Positions 22,915 to 33,834 of a stretch of 64,000 bases of DNA are shown piece after piece. The translations under genes were made by a program, and so were the position numbers. The notes below the pieces were generated by a model. It searched no databases. It was given only the letters and a program-made list of their open reading frames with translations, and was not told the DNA's origin. Origin of the DNA: Apium graveolens. Lineage: Eukaryota > Streptophyta > Magnoliopsida > Apiales > Apiaceae. The DNA is taken from NCBI RefSeq assembly GCF_009905375.1, contig NC_133657.1, positions 46,116,192 to 46,180,191 of the forward strand, read 5' to 3'. Numbering within the stretch: the first letter of the stretch is position 1; every line of letters starts with the position of its first letter.

Positions 22915-24013
22915 TGTTAGGCACAAAGCATGCGCTAATTAAATCACGCAAGTATACGCATTCGCAAGTAATATAGAATGATTTCTAGTTCATTCTCACG
23001 GAAACTCTGATTAATTATATTTAATTAACACTTACTCGCAAGAATAATGTATGATTATTCTTCAATGTCAAGACAATAACAATTAAGGTTGATTAACTAA
23101 TATTAACTATAATAATTAAACACTTAATTAACAATATTAAATATACATGAGATCATAACTTCATTACTACTTTATTCAACAATTATTGTTATTACCCTTG
23201 GCATGTAATGGTGATGATATTAATCGAACAACATAAAACTGATAAACGCCAACTTTCATTGTACGAATACCATTCTACCAAGCATCCACAGTTAAGATAG
23301 AAGTTGAATAGGCATCAATTATGTTAAGACCCTATATATCTACAGAATTTGATAACATAACGATTTAAGTGCAAGTTATTCATTATGATTACGCAGGGCA
23401 AGTAAAACGGTTAGAGTTACCCACTAATCATACATACAATACATGAACCTATGCTAGCATGGCAAGTTCTAAATCTCAAGATTCACTGTCGCTTCACAAG
23501 AGATTAACAGGCTATCTTACATGTTTGCGACGCACATAAGACGAATAAGCACAACCTATGCTAGATTTCATAAAATCACCACATACCAAGGTATTAAACA
23601 ATTAACTAAAGAAATCCATAGTAAATCTATTATGATCCCATAATCACGATTAGCCCATAATAGAACTCATCATCACCATGGGTTCATATAAAAACATGAT
23701 AAAAATACAACGATATAAACTAATAAAAATACTTAATAAATAATGAAGTACGTCACAAGAGTATTAGGTTCAAAGAATAAAGAAAACTGGCATCCACTGT
23801 TACAACGAATTCAAATAATCACAAGATAAACATATGCTTCCTCTTCTTCGTTGTTGCGTGCTAAAACGGTCTTCTTGATCTTCTTGCCTTCGCTCTTTGT
23901 TACTTGTTGTCGAAAACGTCTTCCAGGATTGTTTATATAATAGCCCAAAAGAACCAGCACTAACAGAAGCCCAATAGAACTCGAATTCTAAAAATCAGAT
24001 TCTGAAATTTCGC
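22915..24013 (-). mobile_element. Athila B 5' LTR, 5'-truncated
   Basis: It aligns in reverse with 4361-5299. A TATA box lies at 23,932-23,939 (TATATAAA on the minus strand). Similarity to A begins at CGAAATTTCAGA and ends abruptly at about 24,013-24,018. The GC-rich minisatellite and the rest of U3 are missing. On the other side of the break is Tekay integrase sequence, so this is a junction without a visible target duplication. Confidence 0.75.
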
Positions 24014-24017
24014 TAGT

Positions 24018-24591
24018 CACCAAAAGTTTTCTTTCATATCACTGTACATCTTTGTGCTCCCTGGATGAATAGAGTATCTTGAGCTATGAACGTCTCGTAA
24101 GATTTCTTCTTCCAATTCTGCTATATAGGTACACAAATTCTTGAGGAAAATCATAGAATTCCCCTGTCATTCTTTTAACTCGTAATTTCTTCCCTTGTTA
24201 AGCTTTCACTTTCATGACTCATTATCTCTTCTTGACATCTTCGAATCTTTTCCAACAATTCTGGTTACAATGTCACTACATAATTAATCTCAGTGGACTC
24301 TTCCAGAATACGAACTTCAATTTCCAATCTCTCAAATTCTCTGATTAACTCTTCTGAAAAAGTTAACACGTTCAATCATTCTTTTCTACTTAGCACATCG
24401 GCTACAACATTTGCCTTTCCTGAGTGATAGTTGATCGATAAATCGTAATCCTCAATTAATTGTAGCCATCGTTTTTGCCTCATGTTGAGCTCCTTTGGAG
24501 TGAAGATATACTTCAAGCTTTTGTGATCAGTGTAAAGTTCACACTTCTCACCGATAATGTCTCCAAAGTTTTAGTGCAAACATAATTGCAT
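24018..24591 (-). pseudogene. pol: Tekay 3 RNase H end and integrase start
   Basis: The minus strand reads the RNase H segment ending ANVVADVLSR near 24,390, with frame changes. After a linker it reads AELEEEILRDVHSSRYSIHPGSTKMYSDMKENFW, the HHCC zinc-binding start of a chromovirus integrase. The join to Athila B follows immediately, so the catalytic core is absent. Confidence 0.7.
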
Positions 24592-25650
24592 CTAATTCCA
24601 AGTCATGCGTTCATGAGGTTTCAATTGTCTGGAAGCATATGCAATCACGTTACCATGCTGTATCAGTACACATCCCAGTCCTCGGTAGAAAGCATCACTG
24701 TAGATAACAAAGTCTCCTTGATTGTCTGGTAAAACCAATACAGGTGCGGTTACCAATCGATTCTTCAATTCCTGAAAGCTTTCCTCGCATTTTTTATTCC
24801 ATATGAACTTTTCGTTCTTTCGAGTCAATTTAGTTAATGGCATATCTATCTTCGCAAAATCTTTAAGCAATCTTCGATAATAACCAGCCAATCCTATGAA
24901 ACTCCTGACTTCTGTAAGCATTTTTGGTCTTTCCCAATTTAAAATAGGTTCAATCTTTGTGGGATCAACTTTAATTCCTTCAAGACTGATTACATGGCCT
25001 AGAAATTGTACTTCTCCTAACCAGAGCTCGCATTTAGAAAATTTCGCGTAAAACTGTTCTTTCCTTAAAATTTCCATGGCAATTCTTAGGTGCTCTACAT
25101 GCTCTGCTTCAGTCTTTGAGTAGATCAAGATGTCATCAATAAATACAATCACAAACTTGTCCAAGTATTTCTTGAAAACTCGGTTCATCAAATCCATGAA
25201 TGTTGTTGGTGCATTAGTCAATCTAAATGCCATTACAAGGAACTCATAGTGACCATACCTTGTACAGATTACAGTTTTAGGAATATCCTCTGCCTTAATC
25301 TTCAATTGATGGTAACCTGGTCCTAAATCAATGATGGAGATACATGATGCTCCTTTCAGTTGATTAAACAAATCACCAATCCTTGGTAATGGATACTTAT
25401 TCTTAATGGTTAATTTATTCAACTTATGATAGTCGATACACAATCGCATACTACCGTCCTTCTTCTTGACAAACAGTACCGGTGCACCCCATGGGGATAC
25501 ACTTGGTGTTATAATCCCTCTATCCAAAAGATCTTGTAATTATGTAGTCAACTCCTTCATTTCAACTGGTGCCATTCAATATGGTGCTTTCGAAATTGGT
25601 TTAGTACCTGGCGCTAGATCAATGGTAAACTCAATTTCTCGATCCGGAGG
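24592..25650 (-). pseudogene. pol: Tekay 3 reverse transcriptase and RNase H
   Basis: The 311-codon open segment at 24,592-25,527 carries [40 protein letters not shown], the catalytic [14 protein letters not shown] and the thumb ([21 protein letters not shown]). RNase H starts with [18 protein letters not shown], where the usual SDAS is SDAF. It ends with [12 protein letters not shown], where the family normally has NYPTHD, showing decay. A stop near 25,545 separates it from the protease frame. Confidence 0.85.
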
Positions 25651-26301
25651 TCACCCGGGAAGTTCATCCGGAAACATGTCTGGAAACTCACATATTACCA
25701 AAATGTCTTCAATTCTCGGACCTTCCTTGTTAACATCTAACACATAGGCTAGATAAGCTTTACATCCTTGACATAACAATGGTTTAGTTTGCATCATCGT
25801 GAGGAATTTCTTCTTCTGTTTCTCACCTCTAAGTATTACCCTTGCGTCGTCCGCAGTTTGTAAATTCACTTTCTTATTCGCACAGTCAATTTGGGAATTA
25901 TGGTCGGCTAACCAATCCATTCCTAATATGACATCAAATTCTCCTAACTTGAAAGGTATCAAGTCAGCGGAGAAGTGATGTCCGACTATTTGGATATCAC
26001 ACTCTGGACACACACGATCCACGGGAACTTGATCATCATTAGCTAACTTTATAATTAACGTCTCACCCAACCATTGAACTTCATAGCATAACTTATCAAC
26101 AAATTCTTCAGAAATAAAAGATCTTGTAGCTCCAGAATCAATTAATACATTTGTATTTACGGAGTTCACAAAAAGCGTACTCAAAACTACGCGCGGATTC
26201 TGCACTGCCTCCTTCATTGTCATGTTGAAAGTCCTTTCCTTAAACTGATTTTGTTGTAGGGGTAGGGATGGTGCCATAATCCTCAGAACACTTGCTGTCA
26301 T
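25651..26301 (-). pseudogene. pol: Tekay 3 aspartic protease region
   Basis: The open segment of 216 codons carries the active site LIDSGATRSFISEEF, the second conserved strand GEFDVILGMDWLADHNSQIDC and the RT lead-in FPDMFPDELPG. Its N-terminal part (MTASVLRIMAPSLPLQQNQ) follows a degraded zinc-knuckle region at about 26,320-26,480. The fold elements are intact, but upstream and downstream frames are broken. Confidence 0.85.
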
Positions 26302-27420
26302 AGCTGGTCCTTTATAATCTTTGGAAATATGTCCTTTCCTTCCATATTAGAAATATGTAATATATGTCTTCCCTGTGGGGCATTCATTAAAATAGTATCC
26401 CTTCTGCTTGCATTTGAAACACGTGACATTCGGCTTATTATAAACACCTGTATGTTTCCAACCACATATCTTACAGTCTTGCAGTGGTAGTCTTGCTATC
26501 CTTTGCTGATTCGGAACTTGGAAACGATTACCTAACCTTTGGTTCCCTTAATCTGACCTTCTAAAATTCATATTTTCCTGGGATTGAAATCTCGGCTTCT
26601 TGTTGGAACGACTCTGAAAATTCCCTTGTCCCCTTTCCTTTTGGGACATCTCACTCTCTCCTTCGATTATCATCCCCTTTCCTTTTGAGACATCTCACTC
26701 TCTCCTTCGATTATCATGGCCTTCTGAACGACGGCCGTATAAGTAGTCAACTCAAACACTACTACTCCACTGCAAATCCATGACTTCAATCCCCGTTGAA
26801 ATCTCTTTGCTCACTTCTCCTCTATATCCACTTGCTCTGGCATAAACCTCGACAATTCAGTAAACTTGGCTTCATACTTAGCTAATAACATGCTACCTTG
26901 CTTCAATTCCAGAAAATTGATTTCTATTTGATTTTTCATGTAGCGGGGAAAATACTTTTCCAAAAATAACTCAGTGAACCTATCCCACGTCACAATGTCG
27001 GTACCATTTATACCCTTTTTCGACTCCCACCAATAGTTAGCTTTTCCTTTCAGAAAATAACTGACAAATTCAGTCTTCTGATCTGCCTCGACCTTTACTA
27101 GTACAAATGTTTTCTTAATCTCTTTCAGCCATGTCCTGGCTTTGTAGGATCTGCAGAACCTTCAAATTCTGGTGGTTTCACTGACTGGAATTGCTTGAAG
27201 GTTACAGTAGGCACGACTGGTAGTGGTACTTATGGTACATGTTGTGGTGGTTGTTGCAACATCTGTTGTTGAAATCGTTATTATTGCTGTTACATTTGTT
27301 GTTGCATCATAAAACCATCTACTATTGCATTAAATGAAGCATTTTGTTCATGGTGTGGTTATTTTGTTCCTCAGGGTCGTTATTGGAAGTCTCAGATATA
27401 GTCTTTCTTTTAGGTGCCAT
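26302..27420 (-). pseudogene. gag: Tekay 3 gag (broken)
   Basis: The start is at 27,420 (MAPKRKTISETSNNDPEEQ), followed by a Gln/Asn-rich stretch with several stops. The capsid core reads WLKEIKKTFVLVKVEADQK, KGKANYWWESKKG and, in the open segment 26,811-26,993, WDRFTELFLEKYFPRYMKNQ and AKYEAKFTELSRFMPEQVD. A zinc knuckle of the CFKCKQKGYYFNEC type is seen near 26,400. A duplicated stretch of about 50 bases (CATCTCACTCTCTCCTTCGATTATCAT, at 26,646 and again at 26,691) lies between capsid and knuckle. Confidence 0.8.
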
Positions 27421-27850
27421 TTTCTGGTGATAAGACAAGCAATTCATTTAATAATTCGTTAAACAGTTGATAATAAATAAAGAAACAATTTAATCTTTCA
27501 TTGGAACATAAGATTTAAATAAATCAAACACTTTTTTTATATAGCTCTGTTCCACATAACATCATTATCAAATAATTTGCTTGTCCTTTCACAAGTCAAA
27601 CATAATTTAAAATTATGAAAAGGGAAACAGGACAATTAAGGAAATATAAAGACTGTAAAAATGAAGTTTAAATAAACAAAAGAAAAGAGGTTGAAAAAGG
27701 TTTATTCTATATAACAACACCAGCGACAGAGTGCTTGATACAAAAGTCTGCCAAATACTACTGCCGGATACAAACCAAAACTGTGAGATTGACACGCCTA
27801 ATCTCACTACTACTGCTATGCCTGCCTCTATATACATATATCATATTTCA
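27421..27850 (-). other. AT-rich spacer between Tekay 3 upstream ORF and gag
   Basis: There is no reading frame with recognisable motifs. It is a low-GC linker on the minus strand between the first ORF and gag. Short ORFs predicted on either strand here look accidental. Confidence 0.4.
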
Positions 27851-28556
27851 TACAACTATCTCTGACTACCTAACCAAGTGTCAGAAACGTGGTGGTACTC
27901 AATCCACCTCCTCATGGAGAGTCTCCAGAATCGACTAAACAAGTCTAACTGCCTGATGGAACTCTGCATAAGTATGGGTTCCCTCATGTCTCAACTCTCC
28001 CAACTCCCTGGAAGCTCATCGGTATATCTGTCTGAGTCTCTCTCGTGGCTGCAAGGCTGCTAGTGGACCGGTCTCTCGCTGATCTATCAAACCAAATATC
28101 TCTCGACACTGTGCCCTCCAAAACTGTCGATCCTCGCGTATGCTGGCAAACTCATGGTAAGGTACGGTACGGGGCTCTCCAATCTCTCATACTGACCCCC
28201 CAGGAAGGTACTCTCACAATCTCAGTAATATCCTGCTGAATGATCTCTGGTGCTGGATTTATGGGGGGCTACCAACTGGTCCAATTCATGATCCCCCATG
28301 TACTCCATCGGCGGTATCTGAAAATCTTGGGAACATGAGCATATACGGCCAAAGGAACTGAAGCTAATGCCGGATGGAGCGGTGGCTCAATAACCTGAGG
28401 GTAATGATACTCTACCGGTAACTGTGGCCGTAACTGAGGCTCCAAATCCAACTGATAATTTAACGGATCAAGTATCTGTGGTGTTGTTGGAGGTATCTGT
28501 GCTGGTGGCCCAACTGTTGGATGCTCTCTACGCCTACGATCTGAAGAAGTCTCCAT
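27851..28556 (-). pseudogene. Tekay 3 upstream ORF (function unknown)
   Basis: A minus-strand frame starts METSSDRRRREHP at 28,556. It runs 95 codons through a Pro-rich segment (HPTVGPPAQIPPTTPQ) and ends at TSW. Beyond it, with frameshifts, readable text such as GPLAALQPRERLRQIYR (near 28,040) and ELRHEGTHTYAEFHQAVRL (near 27,960) continues toward 27,850. It lies upstream of gag, where standard gag-pol elements have only a leader. Element 2 has a comparable upstream ORF at 50,261-50,926. I do not recognise a domain. Confidence 0.5.
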
Positions 28557-28989
28557 CTGACAAAATAATCATGACATAAGAAACCCGGTCGCCGGCCGAT
28601 TTGATAATCCGACGACAAACCCAGATTTCGGCCACCTAATTCGGCTAATCTCGGTAACGTTTCACCCCTTTACTAGGTGGTTTTCATTCCTCGGCATCCC
28701 AGGAACACATACGTCCTTTCAACCTCAACTGATAACCCAAGGGTTATCTTCTTCGGTCGAAAACCCGATGAACGCCGACGAGCTCCAACAGATTCCGGAG
28801 AGCTTGGTTACAGTCGATTCATGCACCGTTTGGATCGAGTTTTAAATGGGTTCGATTGCCAACAATGTTCTAAATAATAATCAAGAATCAATTCAGTCCC
28901 ATAACTCTTGTATCAACTTTTCCGATAAAATCAAAGTAAATTCTGGGCAAATATCCATTTTCCTTCGAGCTAAAGTTACAACTCGCAGA
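28557..28989. other. unassigned segment left of element 2
   Basis: Mixed-composition sequence with GC-richer patches (CCGGTCGCCGGCCG near 28,586). It has no PBS, LTR terminus or convincing ORF. The plus-strand ORFs at 28,677-28,877 and 28,846-29,070 show no family motif. With element 2 removed, this segment would be directly continuous with the cyclin upstream region at 54,999. It could be the 5' leader of Tekay 3 or original host DNA. Confidence 0.35.
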
Positions 28990-28994
28990 TTACA
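28990..28994. repeat. target site duplication of element 2, left copy
   Basis: TTACA directly precedes the LTR terminus TGTAACGCC. The same five bases follow the other LTR at 54,994-54,998. Confidence 0.85.
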
Positions 28995-31900
28995 TGTAAC
29001 GCCCCCAAATCCGGGGTCGGGAATCCGGGTCATCACGAGTTCCATTTCCCTTAATAACACTCAATCTTAATAAACAACCAACTACTGCGTACTGTGACCC
29101 CACATAAACACACACCATAAGTTATAGTCTCAGAGATAAATACCAAATAACACAAGTCATTTTATTCCACAATTATGAACCATTACACCTTAAAAAGGAT
29201 TTCTGAATAAATTTACATTTTCCTTGCCATTATTACAGTTCATAAATATACATCAACAGTTAAAAACCAAGCCTACTAGTAGTTCCTACCTCAGCTACAG
29301 CGTCATCCACGCCTACAGGAAACTGTGGAACGTTTCCTATCTGCTTGCAAATTGGGAGCTTAGTCATGTTCATTTTCTCTATATGTTGTTGTGTGATGAA
29401 AGAAGAAAGCAAGGGTGAGCAACAAGCCCACCAAAATAATATGTATATTGATTAACAATATATGAGCATTCCCATCATAATACTCATGAAAGTCTTGGTC
29501 AAGCAAAAATGAACCAAGTTTGATATCATAACGCGACCAAGTCGCAAAATATTCAGTATATATGTATATATACTTTTCGAAATTTTGGAAATCCTCTTCC
29601 ATGCATGATATACACAGAGTTCCAGTCTATAACTGTATAAAGATATTGTTGCAAGGTGATCTCATATATCTAACCTTGTCTCAACATTTTTCTGAAAATC
29701 TTTGTCATACATAAGATAATCATTTACTAGATATAAGTTTAAAAGATGAAGTTACAAGATACTCCAATATACTTATATCTTTTCCGAATACTACTTGAAC
29801 TACCACCGTTCAAGGTATAATCAGTTTCAAAAGTTCATCACATAGATGAGACTACGAGATAAGACTTGAATAAATTCAATCTTTGAAATATCATTCAAAA
29901 GAAATGAAGTTACGAGATACTTCATTAAGTCCCGATATATATATATACACCTATATATATATATATATCTCATACATTTCCTGAAAACCTTTATCATGAC
30001 AAGTATAAACAGAGTTGTCATATCCAATAAATTTGGAAAGAAGAGAATTTTGGCATAAACCTAATATCTTGCTGATCAGGAAAAGATACCAATAAGTAAC
30101 CTTTTCTACTAGTAGATGGACGAATTCCCCACTGGTCATCACCCTGGCCGTATTGGGACCTATGTTGGACTGCCACTCAGCCACTTACGCATTGATGGAC
30201 TCCCATTGAGCCACTTACACTTTCATGGACGCCCACTGAACCCATGTTGCTTATGCCGACTCAAATAAATGGACTTACTTCCCGAACGTTGGGCAAGTAA
30301 TCAAAATGTTTTCTCAAAATAGCAAACTCGTTGCAAATATAAAATACACCACAGAGCCGGATCCCTCAGGTTTTGAGCGAGTATTTAAATCCCATTCGAA
30401 AGGAAGATCTTAAATCTAAAAATGAGTTTTGGGATCCGCTCTAACTTCTAAAATCATTTTGAAGACTCGAAAACATTTTAAAGAATGTTTAGAGTAATGA
30501 TGATTTAATAAAATAAATCAATCCCGATATATTAGAAAATATCTGAATATTATTATTTAAATAATATTCCCATTAGGATAATCTTTATAAAATTAATTGA
30601 AGTAGAAGTTTTAAAAATTCATACTTGAAACGAATAATAAATAACAAAAGATATACTTATACGAAAGTACGATCTTTATTTGAATAATCGAAAATCAGTT
30701 TGATTATTATTCAAAACTATCGAATATACCTTATTCGATTAATAGTTATAGAAAATTATATATTTATATACATATATAATATTATACTCGGGAACATCGA
30801 CTCCCGGTTTAGAAAAATGTTCACCCTTGGGTCCCCTATACTAACGGTATACGCAACTACTGCTTATCTCTAGCATAAGTATTATGCAGTTTATAAGCAT
30901 CTGAATTGATAAAAGAATATCAAGATTTCACAAAATGCCTATATCTACCATATCAACATGCTCCAATATATCGCAAGATTTGCTAATAACAGTCATGCAC
31001 TTATCTCAAGATAATGCATCAATATATTTACATCACAACAACGGTATAAGGGTAGAAAACTTGCCTGAGAGTACGGGGGTAGTCGGGGGTCTGAAATCGC
31101 TCTGGTAACCTACAATGTCATCAATGTAAAAGGTTAACCTTCGGTCAAAATGCGACTACTCAATTCCTGACACTTAGGAGCGCTAATGCTCGACTACTAG
31201 GTTGTTTACTAACGGCGTCTCTTACGCACCCTCGACTCCACTATTTTTATTAAATTGAGAAATAACATTTTCAAGGAGACTCCAACTCGAGACTCTTATT
31301 TATTGTCCCGTACAGGCTATCAAAAAGTTTCAGGACCAACAAAGCCTTTTACGATTTCCGAAAACATTTTACAAGTTTGGCGTTTAGTAAAAGTATCCCC
31401 GCGAAATGCCGTTTACTAAAACGGTCGTTTCTCCTAAACCTTAAGTCCGTTTTAGGCGAACCACATATCAAAACGAAGTTTACAACATGCTCTATCTAGT
31501 CATGGTGTGGGTCGGGTCTTTATAGTGAGGCTTGCATGCCTAATGTCTAGTGCAAGCTCGGTTTAAATGAAATCGGGCATTACGACGGCTACGTTTACAT
31601 GCTGTTCCACTTCTAGACTATACCATAACAACAACCAAGTATCAACCAATCAAGACCTTGTAGTATAATACTTAACCAATTCAAAACTCTTTCATAACCA
31701 AACCATTTCAAACCACCCCTCCAATATTTTCAACCAACAACAATAACCACTAATAATCAACCATTAACTAACTATACATACATAATTAAACTACTCATCA
31801 CTTTTAACCACAAATCTTAAACAAAACTCAAAGTTAAGATCAAGATTCTAGATTTTATACCTTCCTTGGAGAGTGGGTAATGCTTAACAAACCTTAGATG

Positions 31901-32832
31901 ATCCTTACCTAGCCTTATAATGATCAAAATCACAAAACAAAATCAAGAACACAACATTAGTTCTTGAGTTAACTATTCATCTGAACTATAAAACATTAAA
32001 AACGGAATTGAGAATCAAGTAGGTGAGGAGAGTGGTTACCTTAAATGTGTAAAGCTTCTCGAGGGCATCGATTTGATAGGTAGAACGCGAAAAACGGTCA
32101 AGGGAAACTTAAGATACAAGCATTTCATCTTCCTCCATTTTCATCTCTCTTTCCTCTCGGGTTTTTTGATAAAAATGGGGGAGAGAAATGTTTGACTTGG
32201 TTTGTGGTGATAAGGAAGTGATGAGAAGATATTTGTTTAGTTATTGGTTGATTAATGTGAGTGGAAGGTGACATTAGCTTCTTTGGTCACTGATGAGCTC
32301 ATCCTCCTTGCCATCTGTCTAGAGCTTATGGTGGAAGCATCTTTTAAGCTTAATCCTTGAATTAAGATATTAATTAAGTGTCTTAATCTTGCACTAATTG
32401 ACTCTTCTTCTTGCCACTTGCATTACTTAGTCGTTTAATTATTTTACGATTCGTTTATCATTCGTTCTCGTTAATCGTTCGAGAAAACGTATTCGTGGTT
32501 TCATTGTCAGGGGCTCCATAAATCCTTCTTAATATCCTTTATTCATTCTTTAATCACCTTTTATAATCCTTGGGTTTAAATCCTTAATTCTTATTCCTTC
32601 CGCGTAATTCCTTCAGTGTCTGGTGGATTCTCGAGAAAATGAAAGTGTCCGGTTTCGAATTCTGACGACTTTTACATACACTCATTCTCATTATAGAATA
32701 CTAATACGAACTCAGAATTTCGATAAATGGACTCCTATATAGCGTGCTCTGATAATTTTCCTTAATCAGCATCATCAGCAAAAGTTACTATTCATCAGGG
32801 TTTTAAAAATTCCAAAAATTGGGGTTATTACC
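28995..32832 (-). repeat. 3' LTR of Tekay element 2
   Basis: 3.84 kb, colinear with 51,189-54,993. The left terminus is TGTAACGCCCCCAAATCCGG. The right terminus reads TTATTACC where the partner has TTATTACA, so one terminal base is mutated. It holds two TA-rich stretches near 29,935-29,970 and 30,765-30,785. A minus-strand TATAAAA near 31,855 is a possible promoter element. No coding sequence is evident; ORFs at 29,224, 29,360, 29,827 and 29,951 are spurious. Confidence 0.9.
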
Positions 32833-32850
32833 GTCTCCCCTCCTTAAAAT
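32833..32850 (-). other. polypurine tract of Tekay element 2
   Basis: The minus strand reads TTTTAAGGAGGGGAGAC directly before the 3' LTR. This is the usual plus-strand primer position and the same kind of tract as that of element 1 (AAGGGGGGAAGG). Confidence 0.8.
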
Positions 32851-33829
32851 GATTCCGTCCCGGAATCATATAGAAAATGAATAGGGATACTTTTCTAGTA
32901 CTAAACTCTGATTAGTTTGATAACCATCTTCCTAAGCACTTGCTCCTTTTTTATTCATACCCCTCACCGGTTGCTCCACATAGGTTAAGTCCGGTCGGAG
33001 GTTTACGTGTTCATATTCCCCTTTGTCTCTCTCCTATGGATCATTCTTCCTTAACATTGATACTTGGAACTCAATGCGAACTTGTTGCAAGTTCGGGGCT
33101 AGGGCTAGTTCATTTGATAACTTCCCAATACGTCTTAATATATCCGAGGGACCAACAAATCGTGGACTTAGCTTTCCTTTCTTTCTGAACCTCATCAATC
33201 CTTTCCAAGGCTTTCCAAGGGGATACCTTTAACAACACTAGGTCCCGTATTTCATACTCTTTGTCCTTTCGTTGTCAAATCAGCATACTTTTTATGTCCA
33301 TCTTGGGCTACTACCAGCCGTCCTCTGATTAGATCTATTATATTCTTGGTCCTTTGGACCACGGCTGGTCCGAGCATCTTGCGCTCTACAACTTCATCCT
33401 AACATAAGGGAGATCGACATTATCTTCCCTCAAGGATCTCATAAGGAGACATCTCGATACTGACATACGATCTATTGTCGTAAGAAAACTCAATCCGCGG
33501 TAAGTGATCATTCCAAAAAAATTTCAAGTCTATTGCACAGACTCTCATCATAGTTTCTAGCGTTATAGCTTTTGCTTCTCAATACCTACTCTTTTCTAGT
33601 TTGTAATCGATACTACCTTCTGTACCTAATATTATACTGGTTACACTTTTGCTTATTAGCATTCTATAACCTTTTAATAATCGCGTCAACCTTAATATCA
33701 CGAACGCGTTAGATTCAGAATATCACCGTACTAATACCACTTCATCTCAAGCTACTTCCATCTTCCAAAGTTTGATCAATCATATAGAAGTAAAGAATTT
33801 ATTGAGAGATCACTATGATCATGAACACT
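32851..33829 (-). pseudogene. pol: Tekay 2 integrase C-terminal part (interrupted)
   Basis: Fragments are readable on the minus strand despite many stops: a segment corresponding to the core end near 33,440-33,510 (SFLTTIDRMSVSRCLL), and LVLLKVSPWKALERID near 33,200-33,250, the conserved chromovirus integrase C-terminal motif. Plus-strand ORFs at 32,940-33,232 are antisense to this. The remainder of the same integrase lies beyond the nested element, at 46,573-47,300. Confidence 0.65.
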
Positions 33830-33834
33830 TGTTC
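33830..33834. repeat. target site duplication of element 1, left copy
   Basis: TGTTC directly precedes the LTR start TGTAATATCC. The matching copy is at 46,568-46,572. Confidence 0.9.

Larger units (their letters stand above)
12540..24013 (-). mobile_element. Athila-lineage retrotransposon B (defective, interrupted)
   Basis: This is a mirror copy of element A. Read on the minus strand the order is truncated 5' LTR (24,013-22,915), PBS, gag, pol, third ORF, purine tract and centre. It is interrupted at 14,159 to about 17,700 by Tekay sequence, and about 430 bases are missing, covering the integrase C-terminus and most of the spacer. It is better preserved than A in pol and gag. Its 5' LTR is cut upstream of the TATA box, where it abuts integrase sequence of Tekay element 3. 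No 3' LTR exists. Confidence 0.85.
24014..28556 (-). mobile_element. Tekay-lineage Ty3/gypsy element 3 (truncated, no LTRs)
   Basis: On the minus strand the order is an upstream ORF (about 28,556-27,850), a 400-base AT-rich spacer, gag (27,420 to about 26,320), protease, RT, RNase H and the start of integrase, which breaks off at about 24,018 (RYSIHPGSTKMY, then NFW). Neither LTR is present. The 3' side is cut by Athila B, and no tRNA-iMet PBS was found on the 5' side before element 2 begins at 28,995. The gene order and the DSG protease and FIDD RT motifs place it in the chromovirus group. Confidence 0.8.

Noticed and set aside
29935..29970. TA-dinucleotide run considered as a promoter cluster
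   Set aside because: It is a simple AT repeat inside an LTR, varying in length between the two LTR copies (compare 52,130-52,160).
32940..33232. Plus-strand ORFs of 69-82 codons
   Set aside because: They are antisense to the integrase C-terminal part of Tekay element 2, whose minus-strand text (LVLLKVSPWKALER) is recognisable.
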